From assembly GCA_947258815.1 (NCBI GenBank), contig CAMYJW010000030.1, positions 744,001 to 808,000 on the forward strand: a stretch of DNA of 64,000 nt, in the 5' to 3' direction. Below the pieces are notes generated by a model that saw nothing but the letters and a program-made list of their open reading frames with translations, searched no databases and had not been told where the DNA came from. Below are positions 44,436 through 52,016 of this stretch, one piece after another (positions within the stretch are counted from its first letter, which is position 1; each line of letters begins with the position of its first letter). A program made the translations under genes and the position numbers. The DNA comes from an uncultured Sphingomonadaceae bacterium. GTDB lineage: Bacteria > Pseudomonadota > Alphaproteobacteria > Sphingomonadales > Sphingomonadaceae.

Positions 44436-44800
44436 TCTTCCATCGGGTGGAAATAGCGCGCCAGCATGGAGCCATCTTCGCCGAACACATAATGTTCGAT
44501 GCTGTAAACGCACACGTCCTGCCCATCGAAAACGCCCTCGTTACGGACGTAGATCACCGCTTCGTTTTCGCAGACTTTCACGTCTTCAACCTTGAGCTTC
44601 CAGCCGACATACTGTTTGCACAGGTCCTCCAGAATATCCCAGCCTTCGCGGACCGGGCCGGTTGCCGGATCCTGAACCTTGAAGCCGCCGGGCGCGATCG
44701 CCTTGAACGCGGCCATGAAATCATCCAGCCGGCCTTCGCTGAACATGTCTGCCTGTTCGCGCAGAAACTTCGCGATTTCCTTGGGTGCGGGGTATGCCAT
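44432..44800 (-). CDS. SnoaL/NTF2-like protein
   Basis: A 122-aa NTF2-like protein (IAKFLREQADMFSEGRLDDFMAAFK at the start). ATG 44800 has AGGAGAG 5 bases upstream; longer in-frame extensions are not supported. It lies between the group D flavin monooxygenase (19 bases) and the TetR gene (4-base overlap). A role as isomerase, hydratase or small binding protein in the same pathway is likely. Confidence 0.78.
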   Translation of the reverse strand: MAYPAPKEIAKFLREQADMFSEGRLDDFMAAFKAIAPGGFKVQDPATGPVREGWDILEDLCKQYVGWKLKVEDVKVCENEAVIYVRNEGVFDGQDVCVYSIEHYVFGEDGSMLARYFHPMEE

Positions 44801-44819
44801 TATGCTCTCCTGTCGATGT

Positions 44820-46058
44820 TCATGGTGCGTCAGATTCCGGCGCGGGCCCGATATCGGGCAACAGTTCAAGGCTGGATTCAAGGCCGAGCAGCGCGCGGCC
44901 ATACAGCTCGGCGGACAGGCCGGAATTGAGCGCGTTGTGCCGCGTTCCGACATTGAGATCGCGCCAATAGCGTTGCAGCGGATTGGCGCGCGCAAATGCG
45001 CCCGGCCCGGCAATATCCATCAGCCGCTGCCCCGCGCCGCGCACCAGCCCCATCGCCCGGCCGCAATCCGCCTGAATGCGGGCCTTTTCGAAGCCGGTCA
45101 GCAGCCGCTTTGGCGCGACCGCATCCAGCATCCCCGCCGCGCGGCGAATGTGCATCCACGCACCATCAATTTCGAGCGCAGCCTGCCCGAGCTCATGGAC
45201 ATAGCGCTGAGAATCCTGCTGTTTGGCATAATGCCAGCCGACAACCGCGCGCGTGTCCATAGCGCCGGACACAGCCTCAAGCATCGCGCTGGCAGCGCCC
45301 AGCATCGGCGGCAGCACGCCAAGCGGAAAGATCGGCTCCATCGGCCAGTAATCGCGCGGCTCAAGACCGGGGATCGCATAGACCGCTTCGGGCGGCGGCA
45401 TCCGCGATGGCCGCAAGACCAGCGCTTCCGGCACGAACACGCCGTCTGCAACGATGGTGTTGCTGCCCGAACCGGACATGCCCACCACATCCCAATCGTC
45501 TTTCAGATGCACCGCCGGATCGGTCAGATCGATAAACCCAAGCCCGATTTCATCCACGTCGCCCGATGCGGTGCGGAAGATCAGGCCGTTCAGCCCCCAG
45601 TCCGCGTGCGGAGAGCCGGAGCCATAGCCCCAGCGCCCCGTCACCCGATAACCGCCATCCACCGGATCGGCATGCGCGGTCTTGCCGGTCGCGCTGCAAA
45701 ACAGCTCATCACCGGTGCGGAACAACATTGCCTGCACTTCAGGCGGAAACGCCGCGATCGTGCCGGTGATGCCGGACAGCAGGCAATAGGCCCATGCGCT
45801 GCCAACGCAGCCTTTGGCCACTTCCGCCACCGTTTCGATATGTGTTGTCAGGGTGTGGCCGGGGCCTCCGGCGCGGCGCGGCGCGGTGATATAAAATAGA
45901 CCCGAATCGCGCAGCGCCGCCATCACCGGATCGGGAATGCGCCGCTCAGCCTCTGCCTGATCGGCATGTTTCATCAACAGCGGCCGCAACGACGCGGCGA
46001 CGGCGACCGGATCGATATCGACCGAACAATTCACATTGGCAGCGCCCGGCAAGGCCAT
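44820..46058 (-). CDS. Group D flavin monooxygenase (acyl-CoA dehydrogenase fold, HsaA/DszC-like)
   Basis: A 412-aa acyl-CoA-dehydrogenase-fold protein of the oxygenase subgroup. It shows IPDPVMAALRDSGLFYITAPRRAGG near residue 40, GCVGSAWAYCLLSG near 82, DDWDVVGMSGSGSNTIVADGVFVPE near 185, and ends with NVGTRHNALNSGLSAELYGRALLG, typical of HsaA-, HpaB- or DszC-like two-component monooxygenases. It would need an FMN/FAD reductase from elsewhere. The ATG at 46058 (GGAGA close by) and a GTG at 46073 are both possible starts. It hydroxylates a phenol, steroid-like or sulfur compound; which one is open. Confidence 0.85.
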   Translation of the reverse strand: MALPGAANVNCSVDIDPVAVAASLRPLLMKHADQAEAERRIPDPVMAALRDSGLFYITAPRRAGGPGHTLTTHIETVAEVAKGCVGSAWAYCLLSGITGTIAAFPPEVQAMLFRTGDELFCSATGKTAHADPVDGGYRVTGRWGYGSGSPHADWGLNGLIFRTASGDVDEIGLGFIDLTDPAVHLKDDWDVVGMSGSGSNTIVADGVFVPEALVLRPSRMPPPEAVYAIPGLEPRDYWPMEPIFPLGVLPPMLGAASAMLEAVSGAMDTRAVVGWHYAKQQDSQRYVHELGQAALEIDGAWMHIRRAAGMLDAVAPKRLLTGFEKARIQADCGRAMGLVRGAGQRLMDIAGPGAFARANPLQRYWRDLNVGTRHNALNSGLSAELYGRALLGLESSLELLPDIGPAPESDAP

Positions 46059-46100
46059 TCTCCGCAGAATCACAAATCCTGCGCGGCACGATAATCAAAA

Positions 46101-46114
46101 TGACAATAATGTCA
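46101..46114. promoter_or_regulatory. Palindrome TGACA-N4-TGTCA, candidate operator
   Basis: TGACA (46101-46105) - ATAA - TGTCA (46110-46114) lies 42 bases before the flavin monooxygenase start, in a 214-base gap after the P450 gene. Size and position fit an operator for the TetR gene at the end of this unit. Confidence 0.45.
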
Positions 46115-46272
46115 CTATGAATTCTTTCGCGCGCCTCGCCCCTCTGCCTGACCGTTTGCGCATAGCCTTAGCAGACCAGCCGCAGACGTGCCGTCCTTTT
46201 GGGCGGGTAAGCGGTAGCCAGCGTGCGCTGTGAGCGCCTCGTTGTGTATTCTGCGGCGTTACCGGGGTGTAA

Positions 46273-47505
46273 TCACCATTCCAGCCTGACATCATCAACC
46301 GATGCGACCAGCCCGGAGTGGTGCGTTGGCCGGGCATCGGATGCGAGGCGAAACTCCGGTATCTTCTTCAGCCACTCCTGCAGTGTCACGGTAACTTCAA
46401 GCCGCGCCAGATGCAGCCCGGCGCAGCGGTGCGGACCTTCTCCGAAGGTCGAATGCGACAAGCTGCCCCGATCGAAGCGCACCGCAAGCGGGTCTTCATT
46501 GGCTTGCGGATCGAGATTGTGAAGCGCGGTGGGCAACACAATCATGTCACCCTTCTTCATCGTCACGCCGTCAAGCTCAACATCCGCCGCGATCGACCGC
46601 GCGATCGACACAACCGGGAAACGGCGGAAAAACTCTTCCACCATCCGCGGAATCCGCTCCGGCTCCGCAACCAGCGCTTTGACCGTATCGGGGTTCGTCG
46701 CCAGATGGTTCATCAGGAACCCCAGGAAGTTCACCACCGTATCAAGCCCGCCAAGCAGCAGCAGCGTGATCATCCGTAGCGCCTGATCGCGCGTGATCGG
46801 CTCTCCGTTCACCGGGGTGTTGATCGCCCGGCTGAGAATATCGGTGCCATCTCCGCCCTTGCGCTTGTCCAGAACCGGATTGACATAGGCGTGAAACGCC
46901 TTGCTCGCCTCATCCACCAGACGGGCCGCTTCTGCGTCACTGTCCGCTTCGGGCCGGGTGATCTGCGCGGCAATGTCCTTGAGCATCGCCGTATCGGCAA
47001 GCGGCAGATCGGCCAGCGTCAGGAACACGTGGACGGGAAACACCTCTGCATAGGCCTTGGTGAAGTGGCACTCTCCCGCCGGTGCGATCGGCGCAATCAG
47101 ATTGCGCGCAATCGCGCGGATATCCTCATCCATATGGCGGACCGACTGGAGCTTGAGGCCTTTATCGAGCGCGGCGCGATAAGGGCCGTGCTCAGGCGGA
47201 TCAAGCCGGTTGGGGAACGTCGCCATCTTTTCTCCGGCAACCCGCGGAACAAGGTTCACTTCATTGGAAAAATGCGCCGGATCGCGGAATATATGCCGGA
47301 TCGTCTCGCCACGCGTCGCAATCCAGTGACCGCCATTATAGGGCGACCAAACAATCTCGGGTATCTCCGGGCGCTGGAAAAACGTCCACGACTCCTGAAA
47401 ACCCTCTTCAATCCCAACCGGATTGTAAATGTCAAAATCAACCACACGCCCCGCCGGAACGTGATCTGGAACAACACCCGTCAAAGAAGCTGATGCCATC
47501 GTCAT
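46273..47505 (-). CDS. Cytochrome P450 (CYP101-like class)
   Basis: A 410-aa soluble bacterial P450. The heme-cysteine loop reads STFGEGPHRCAGLHLARLE near residues 350-368, the ExxR motif is EEFFRRF near 285 and the I-helix LLLGGLDTVVN near 240, with the usual acid/alcohol pair shifted to Asp-Thr. ATG 47505 and ATG 47499 are both possible; AGGA is better spaced for the second. No ferredoxin or reductase is adjacent. It resembles the camphor-type subgroup (VDFDIYNP, EGFQESW), so oxidation of a terpenoid-like ring is plausible. It likely starts the unit leading to the flavin monooxygenase. Confidence 0.93.
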   Translation of the reverse strand: MTMASASLTGVVPDHVPAGRVVDFDIYNPVGIEEGFQESWTFFQRPEIPEIVWSPYNGGHWIATRGETIRHIFRDPAHFSNEVNLVPRVAGEKMATFPNRLDPPEHGPYRAALDKGLKLQSVRHMDEDIRAIARNLIAPIAPAGECHFTKAYAEVFPVHVFLTLADLPLADTAMLKDIAAQITRPEADSDAEAARLVDEASKAFHAYVNPVLDKRKGGDGTDILSRAINTPVNGEPITRDQALRMITLLLLGGLDTVVNFLGFLMNHLATNPDTVKALVAEPERIPRMVEEFFRRFPVVSIARSIAADVELDGVTMKKGDMIVLPTALHNLDPQANEDPLAVRFDRGSLSHSTFGEGPHRCAGLHLARLEVTVTLQEWLKKIPEFRLASDARPTHHSGLVASVDDVRLEW

Positions 47506-47585
47506 ATTCCTAAATCCCGTCCCTGAAATGCGATTATTTCCGGCAGCGCCCGATTGCGGAAACGCGCGCCACTGTCTTTATTGTT

Positions 47586-47662
47586 TTCCAGAATATGGAA
47601 TACCAGACATGCCATATTTGTCAAAAATCTTATCGTGCGGGCAATAACGCGATGATCGCGTT
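47586..47662. promoter_or_regulatory. Two palindromes upstream of the P450 gene
   Basis: TTCCA-GAATA-TGGAA (47586-47600) lies about 80 bases, and AACGCGAT-G-ATCGCGTT (47646-47662, perfect 8-bp arms) about 140 bases, before the P450 start. AATATGG (47592-47598) also pairs with CCATATT (47612-47618). Either could be a repressor or activator site; no matching regulator is known. Confidence 0.4.
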
Positions 47663-47742
47663 CCTGAATCCATCCTGTAGCGCTGGGTCCGGCCTGGCAA
47701 TATGAAGATGCCGCTGTCCGTCACGCAGCCCGCAAACGCGTG

Positions 47743-47811
47743 TGCGGGAGCAACCGGGCATGGCCCGACCACTCCCGCATGAGGCAATCGACGCGGGGTT
47801 GTGATTGCCTC
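47743..47811. terminator. Tandem hairpins after the small secreted-protein gene
   Basis: TGCGGGAG (47743-47750) pairs with CTCCCGCA (47772-47779), with an inner CGGGC (47755-47759)/GCCCG (47763-47767) stem. GAGGCAATC (47781-47789) pairs with GATTGCCTC (47803-47811). The second ends about 34 bases past the stop of the minus-strand gene at 47845. No T-run follows on either strand, so a transcript end by other means or an RNA-stabilising role is possible. Confidence 0.4.
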
Positions 47812-47844
47812 AGGTCAAGCGCGAGGCTGACTTCCTGAATGCCT

Positions 47845-48150
47845 TCAATGTGTCGCGTTCCAGCGACGGCGCAGCTGCTGCTTGTAGTCTTGCAGCTTTG
47901 CCCGCACCCGTTCCGGGCTTGCGCCGTTGGCGACGGCATTTTTTGCACGCTGATGAGCGGCACGCATCGCAGCATTATAGGCCGCTTTATCGCCATTGTC
48001 CGTATGCGGACGTGATGCGACCCGATCGTCAGCGGTGCGCGCCTCGGCGCCGCGCACGTCAAGCGGCGCCCGATCGATGGCAGCAGCCTGTTGCGCGGCT
48101 GCAGGCAGAGCGAATAGCGCCAGAACGGCACCTGCAATGATAGCTTTCAT
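47845..48150 (-). CDS. Small secreted protein of the ECF sigma locus
   Basis: A 101-aa unrecognised protein with a clear signal peptide (MKAIIAGAVLALFALPAAAQ). The mature part is charged and helical, ending PERVRAKLQDYKQQLRRRWNATH. ATG 48150 has GGAGAA 9 bases upstream. It lies downstream of the sigma/anti-sigma pair, separated by the palindromic element, and may be a target or sensor partner of that system. Similar small periplasmic helical proteins occur with metal-stress ECF systems, but no metal motif is seen. Confidence 0.65.
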   Translation of the reverse strand: MKAIIAGAVLALFALPAAAQQAAAIDRAPLDVRGAEARTADDRVASRPHTDNGDKAAYNAAMRAAHQRAKNAVANGASPERVRAKLQDYKQQLRRRWNATH

Positions 48151-48273
48151 GTGATGTTTCTCCACTGAATCGAACGTTGGAGAGCATGCTCGGTATCCAT
48201 ACGCAGCATCATCGAAAAACCCTTCGCAGACAGTCACGAAAGCATTGGCAAACAGACGTTTGGGCTATCCTGG

Positions 48274-48545
48274 CTTAGGCGGCGTGGACAAATTCCCTGT
48301 TGTCACGGCCAGACGAGAAACCGCCAGTTCAAGAAGGGAAGACGCGGGACATGCTGGGCATATTCAAGGATGAGCGACGCGCAAATGGCGGTTTCTCGTC
48401 TGGCCCCTGCGGGGTTCGGTCCAAATCCACCATCGAGGCGTTGCCTGCACTTGAAAATAAGGGATATTTCCTTCGCACAGGCGCCTTGCGAGGCCGAATT
48501 TGGGCCAAACCGTGATCCACAGGGAATTTGTCCACGCCGCCCAAG
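48274..48545. repeat. 272-bp nested palindromic element (MITE-like)
   Basis: The ends are 27-nt inverted repeats (48274-48300 and 48519-48545, 26 of 27 matching), extended inside by TCACGG (48303-48308)/CCGTGA (48510-48515). Within lie a perfect 20-nt inverted repeat (48307-48326 with 48386-48405) and a third, imperfect stem of about 35 nt (about 48413-48447 with 48478-48511). The whole would fold as a cloverleaf. It contains no recognisable gene, starts 1 base after the position where the anti-sigma stop codon ends and lies 123 bases upstream of the secreted-protein start. No clear target duplication was found. Confidence 0.75.
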
Positions 48546-48546
48546 G

Positions 48547-49425
48547 TCAGCGCGTGCGGATGCGCGGTCCTGGCTCGATACGCCGTGGACGGGTTACCTC
48601 CGGCCGACGGACCGGAGTGGTCGCCTGTCGCTCTCGCAGTATCTGCCGGGTTTCCGCCGCTTCGGACGCCCCCCTTGCTTCGGACGGCTCCCTCGCTTCG
48701 GGTACCCGCGCAACTGCCGTGCCATCCGGCTCCTCAACGGTGCGTACCGTTTCGGTTTCAGAGGCCCGATCGCGGAGCTCCGGTTCGTGCGATTTCTCCG
48801 CCTCGCGCGCCGAGTTCGTTTCATCGGGCTCGCGCCCTGCATCCGGCAATTGCGCGGTGCGCTGCGGCACGAAGGTTGGTCTGGTTTCGCGCGGATCAAG
48901 CTCGTGCCGCTCCGATCGCGGCGATTCCCGAACTCGCCCGGCATCCACGTCCGCTTCCGGGGCAAGATTGGGCGAACCATCAATCCTTCCGGCGCGCGCA
49001 GGCCGCTCTGCCGCAAAAGGCGCGTTGCCGGTCGTCGGCTCAACCAACGGCATATCCACGATCACCGGCAGCCCGCGTTCACTCGGCCCGGCGTAAGCAT
49101 CGGGATCGGCATTTACGCGGGCCATTGGCGGAATCTGCTCCTCTTCGATGCCCAGCCACCCGACGATCTCGGCGACCACCGGCAATTTTCTGAATGCATC
49201 GGGTGCAACGCTGGCAGCCGCAGCCACGCTCAGCACGCTGCCAACCGCAAAGGCCAGCCCGATGCGCCTGCGCCAGCCAGGCTTGCGCAAGCGCACAAGC
49301 GGCGCAATTTCGTCCGCAGCAGTCGCCGCGATAACCCTGTCGGCAAAATCCGGTGAAAGCGGCGGCGGATCCAGCCGGTCAAGCAGAACCGCAACGTCTG
49401 CATCCATCGGTGGCAGTCGGCTCAT
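48547..49425 (-). CDS. Probable membrane anti-sigma factor
   Basis: A 292-aa protein with one membrane helix (about residues 53-72, IGLAFAVGSVLSVAAAASVA) between a short acidic/Pro-rich cytoplasmic N-terminus (DPPPLSPDFADRVI) and a long, disordered, very charged periplasmic tail rich in Glu, Arg and Pro. The layout and its 4-base overlap with the ECF sigma gene (ATGA) point to an anti-sigma factor, but no zinc-binding ZAS motif is visible. The stop codon abuts the palindromic element, so the tail may have been changed by its insertion. Confidence 0.65.
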   Translation of the reverse strand: MSRLPPMDADVAVLLDRLDPPPLSPDFADRVIAATAADEIAPLVRLRKPGWRRRIGLAFAVGSVLSVAAAASVAPDAFRKLPVVAEIVGWLGIEEEQIPPMARVNADPDAYAGPSERGLPVIVDMPLVEPTTGNAPFAAERPARAGRIDGSPNLAPEADVDAGRVRESPRSERHELDPRETRPTFVPQRTAQLPDAGREPDETNSAREAEKSHEPELRDRASETETVRTVEEPDGTAVARVPEAREPSEARGASEAAETRQILRERQATTPVRRPEVTRPRRIEPGPRIRTR

Positions 49426-50006
49426 CGTTCCGCCTCCCAGCCCAGCAGTCCGCGCTCGGACAATTTGCCCCGCAAGGCTTTGCGCGCGCGCAGCAAAAGC
49501 GATTCGAACGCCTTGATCTTCATCTCCAGTGCCTCAGCCGCATGGCTGTTTGGAAGGTCTTCATAATACGTCAGCACGATCGCCGCGCGCTGACGTTCTG
49601 GCAGATCGAGCAGCGCTTCATGCGTGACTGCGCGAATACGTTCATCGTTCAGGCTGGCGTGCGCTCCGGGAGTCTCGTCAATCCGTTCGGGCAGATCAAC
49701 TCCCGTTACCGGCCTGATCCGACGGATCCGGTCGATGCACAGATTGGTTGTCACCCGCGCAAGCCACGGAGCAATTCCCTGTCCGCCCGCGATCCATTTA
49801 TCGGCCTGTTGCCAGAGCTTCAGCAGAGCCTCCTGAACCACATCCTCTGCCTCGGTCGCTTCGCCCAGCATCCGCCAGGCGATACGGTGGGCAGCCTGTG
49901 CGTGATGTGCGATCACGTATCTGAAGGCATCGGAATCGCGCATTGCCAGCCGCGCCATAAGCGCGTCATCGCGGCCAGCAATGGTATCCTCCGACGATTT
50001 CAGCAC
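49422..50006 (-). CDS. ECF-type RNA polymerase sigma factor
   Basis: A 194-aa sigma-70-family ECF factor. Region 2 is at about residues 25-95 (MLGEATEAEDVVQEALLKLWQQ) and region 4 at about 125-180 (LLDLPERQRAAIVLTYYEDLPNSHAAEALEMKIKAFESLLLRARKAL read in parts). The GTG start at 50006 has GGAGGAG about 11 bases upstream. It is divergent from the outer-membrane protein gene and overlaps its anti-sigma gene. The stress it answers is unknown. Confidence 0.92.
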   Translation of the reverse strand: MLKSSEDTIAGRDDALMARLAMRDSDAFRYVIAHHAQAAHRIAWRMLGEATEAEDVVQEALLKLWQQADKWIAGGQGIAPWLARVTTNLCIDRIRRIRPVTGVDLPERIDETPGAHASLNDERIRAVTHEALLDLPERQRAAIVLTYYEDLPNSHAAEALEMKIKAFESLLLRARKALRGKLSERGLLGWEAER

Positions 50007-50051
50007 CGTGCCAAATGCTCCTCCACTATGCCATACGCATCCGTAACACTT

Positions 50052-50080
50052 AATCCTTCGCGGTGACGCGAAGGATTTTT
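50052..50080 (+). terminator. Terminator-like hairpin in the leader of the outer-membrane protein gene
   Basis: A perfect 11-bp stem (AATCCTTCGCG at 50052-50062, CGCGAAGGATT at 50067-50077, loop GTGA) runs into TTTTT on the plus strand. A second CGAAGG (50081-50086) could pair alternatively with CCTTCG (50055-50060). It lies only 50 bases before a plus-strand gene, so it could be an attenuator or an operator rather than an ordinary terminator. Confidence 0.5.
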
Positions 50081-50129
50081 CGAAGGTAGCCCGTAATGCA
50101 TTCGGGAACAGGAAAACCGTGGGGGTGCT

Positions 50130-51014
50130 GTGCGCAAATTTCTGATGATCTCGGCATGCTTGTGCGGCTTTGCCGGGCCCGCATTCGCAAGCGACGAGAA
50201 TATTGTCGATCAGAACGACACCGCGAAGTGGTCACTGGCCGCTGCGGGCGGCGCGACAATCATCGATAATGACGGTGATCAGCCATTTCTGAGGCTTGGA
50301 GCCACCCGGCTGCTCAAAAACGGATATGTCCGTGCATCCCTGACACATTTTGCCGTGCGCGATGCAATTGGCCTGGTGGACATTGTGCCGGCATCGACCC
50401 TTCAGGTGGCGCTGGGCGGCGGTTACAGCTTTGGCAAGCTCAGCATCGACGGGTATGGTGCGGCAGGCTGGAGAAAATTCAAGCAGGAAGAGTTCTTCCG
50501 CAGAGGCGGTTCGACCATAACGATCGACAGCCAGGGCAAGACACTGTCAGGCGGGATTTCGGCGACGTATCAGATCGATCTTGACACCAGAACAGCGCTT
50601 TACCCGTTCGTTGCCGGCGATCTCAGCCGGATAGACACCGCGCGCGCGATCGAAGTGGAAGGACGGGGAACCATTGCTCAGAAGGAGCGCCAGAACGGCC
50701 GCACCGGAAGCGTCGGGCTGACTGTTGACCGACTGATCGGCACACAGTTCCAGCACCGGATAGAGGCTTACGGCGGATTTGTGACGACATCCAATTCGGC
50801 ACTTGCCATTCGCAGCAGCGCGGCGATCGCCGCGGCGCGCCTGTTCGGTCCGCAAGACTATCCCGGGTTTCGGCAAAGCTGGGGTGAATACGGCGCCAGC
50901 GGATCGGTGCGCCTGTCAAAACCTGTCAGGCTGGATATTTCCGCGGTGCGCACTGCCGGTTTCAGAGGTGGCGAATCGACCAACCTGTTCGCGGGCCTGC
51001 GCTACCGCTTCTGA
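50130..51014 (+). CDS. Predicted outer-membrane beta-barrel protein
   Basis: A 294-aa protein with a signal peptide (RKFLMISACLCGFAGPAFAS) and repeated alternating strands (SLAAAGGATIIDND, GYVRASLTHFAV, LQVALGGGYSFGKLSIDGYGAAGW) ending GLRYRF with terminal Phe, as in barrel proteins. Reads as a small outer-membrane porin-like or autotransporter-like barrel. The start is GTG at 50130. It is divergent from the ECF sigma gene and may be in its regulon. Ligand unknown. Confidence 0.72.
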   Translation: MRKFLMISACLCGFAGPAFASDENIVDQNDTAKWSLAAAGGATIIDNDGDQPFLRLGATRLLKNGYVRASLTHFAVRDAIGLVDIVPASTLQVALGGGYSFGKLSIDGYGAAGWRKFKQEEFFRRGGSTITIDSQGKTLSGGISATYQIDLDTRTALYPFVAGDLSRIDTARAIEVEGRGTIAQKERQNGRTGSVGLTVDRLIGTQFQHRIEAYGGFVTTSNSALAIRSSAAIAAARLFGPQDYPGFRQSWGEYGASGSVRLSKPVRLDISAVRTAGFRGGESTNLFAGLRYRF

Positions 51015-51059
51015 ATGGCGCCGGAATTGCGCCGCACGGCTTCGCCCGGTGCGAACCTT

Positions 51060-51722
51060 TCACCAGTCCTTGCGAGCAACGAGCACCATGTGAACCGCAT
51101 GGTCCACAAATTTCTCGCGCCAGACCGGATCGCTCTCGCGGCCGGTGAAAAGCGATTCAACCTGAAATCCGCGCAACATGCGAACAAACACTTCCGCATG
51201 AATGTCCGGGTTCGCGCATGGAATGTTCTCCGCAATCGCGCATTTCGCAATGAAACCGGACACCACCGCAACCGCATTTTCAACTTGCCGGCTCGCCGCC
51301 TCGCCAAGTTCGGGAAACCGGTGTGCCTCGCTGCATATCAAGCGGTCCAGCCCCCGGATCATCCGTCGGGAACCAAATTCCAGCGCCCTGTTTCCATAAG
51401 CCTTGAGGCCAGTTTCGAGTTCGAGAGGCCCTTCCTCGATCTCCACCAGATGGGAAACATGTTTGCTGCTGATCAGTTTCTGAATAATCGCAAGAAACAG
51501 TTCGCGCTTCGATGAAAAGCGGGAATACAGTGTAGTCTTGGAAACACCTGCCGCCTTCACGATCGTTGCCATCGACGTTCCGCCATAACCCGATTTGAGG
51601 AACTCGTTCAGCGCAACATCAAGCAGCTCTCTTTCGAGATCGGCAACGTCGGCCAGCCGCGGACGCCCGCGCGTGCGGCGTGGAACGGATTTGATCCGTG
51701 AAGGCGCGTCTTCGTCCACCAT
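51060..51722 (-). CDS. TetR-family transcriptional regulator
   Basis: A 220-aa TetR protein. After a basic N-terminus (RTRGRPRLAD) the helix-turn-helix is at about residues 45-65 (TSMATIVKAAGVSKTTLYSRFSSKRELF read in parts). ATG 51722 is chosen; the longer frame upstream is not TetR-like. It is divergent from the DUF389 gene over a 294-base region and converges on the outer-membrane protein gene. Targets are unknown. Confidence 0.9.
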   Translation of the reverse strand: MVDEDAPSRIKSVPRRTRGRPRLADVADLERELLDVALNEFLKSGYGGTSMATIVKAAGVSKTTLYSRFSSKRELFLAIIQKLISSKHVSHLVEIEEGPLELETGLKAYGNRALEFGSRRMIRGLDRLICSEAHRFPELGEAASRQVENAVAVVSGFIAKCAIAENIPCANPDIHAEVFVRMLRGFQVESLFTGRESDPVWREKFVDHAVHMVLVARKDW

Positions 51723-52016
51723 AGTTTCGAGTGGCTTCTTTCTTGTATTCGCCGGTTTTCCGGCATGCGACCTGTTAACCTTTATCTTACTTAGCAGAAC
51801 TCGATTTGGAGTGCTACATGGCGTCCGTCTCTGCGCCGTTCCTGCTTTGAAATGGAACAACAAGCAGATAATGCACACTCATCATACAGGAACCAATGGA
51901 AGAGATACTCTCGTTCCCGCGGTTCTGACAGTCAATCAGTGCGGAACGATAGGAATGCTGATGCAGCACTTCATAAAACGAAAGCGACCTGACGGAACCG
52001 GACCGGGAGAATCGGT

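Larger units (their letters stand above)
47506..47844. other. Intergenic region upstream of the P450, rich in symmetric motifs
   Basis: No gene was found in these 339 bases. The half next to the P450 start is AT-rich and holds two palindromes (47586-47600 and 47646-47662). The half next to the secreted-protein gene holds two hairpins (47743-47779 and 47781-47811). Confidence 0.6.

Noticed and set aside
48300..48515. Short open frames inside the 272-bp palindromic element (about 71 codons on each strand)
   Set aside because: No start context or domain similarity; the codons follow the repeat structure.
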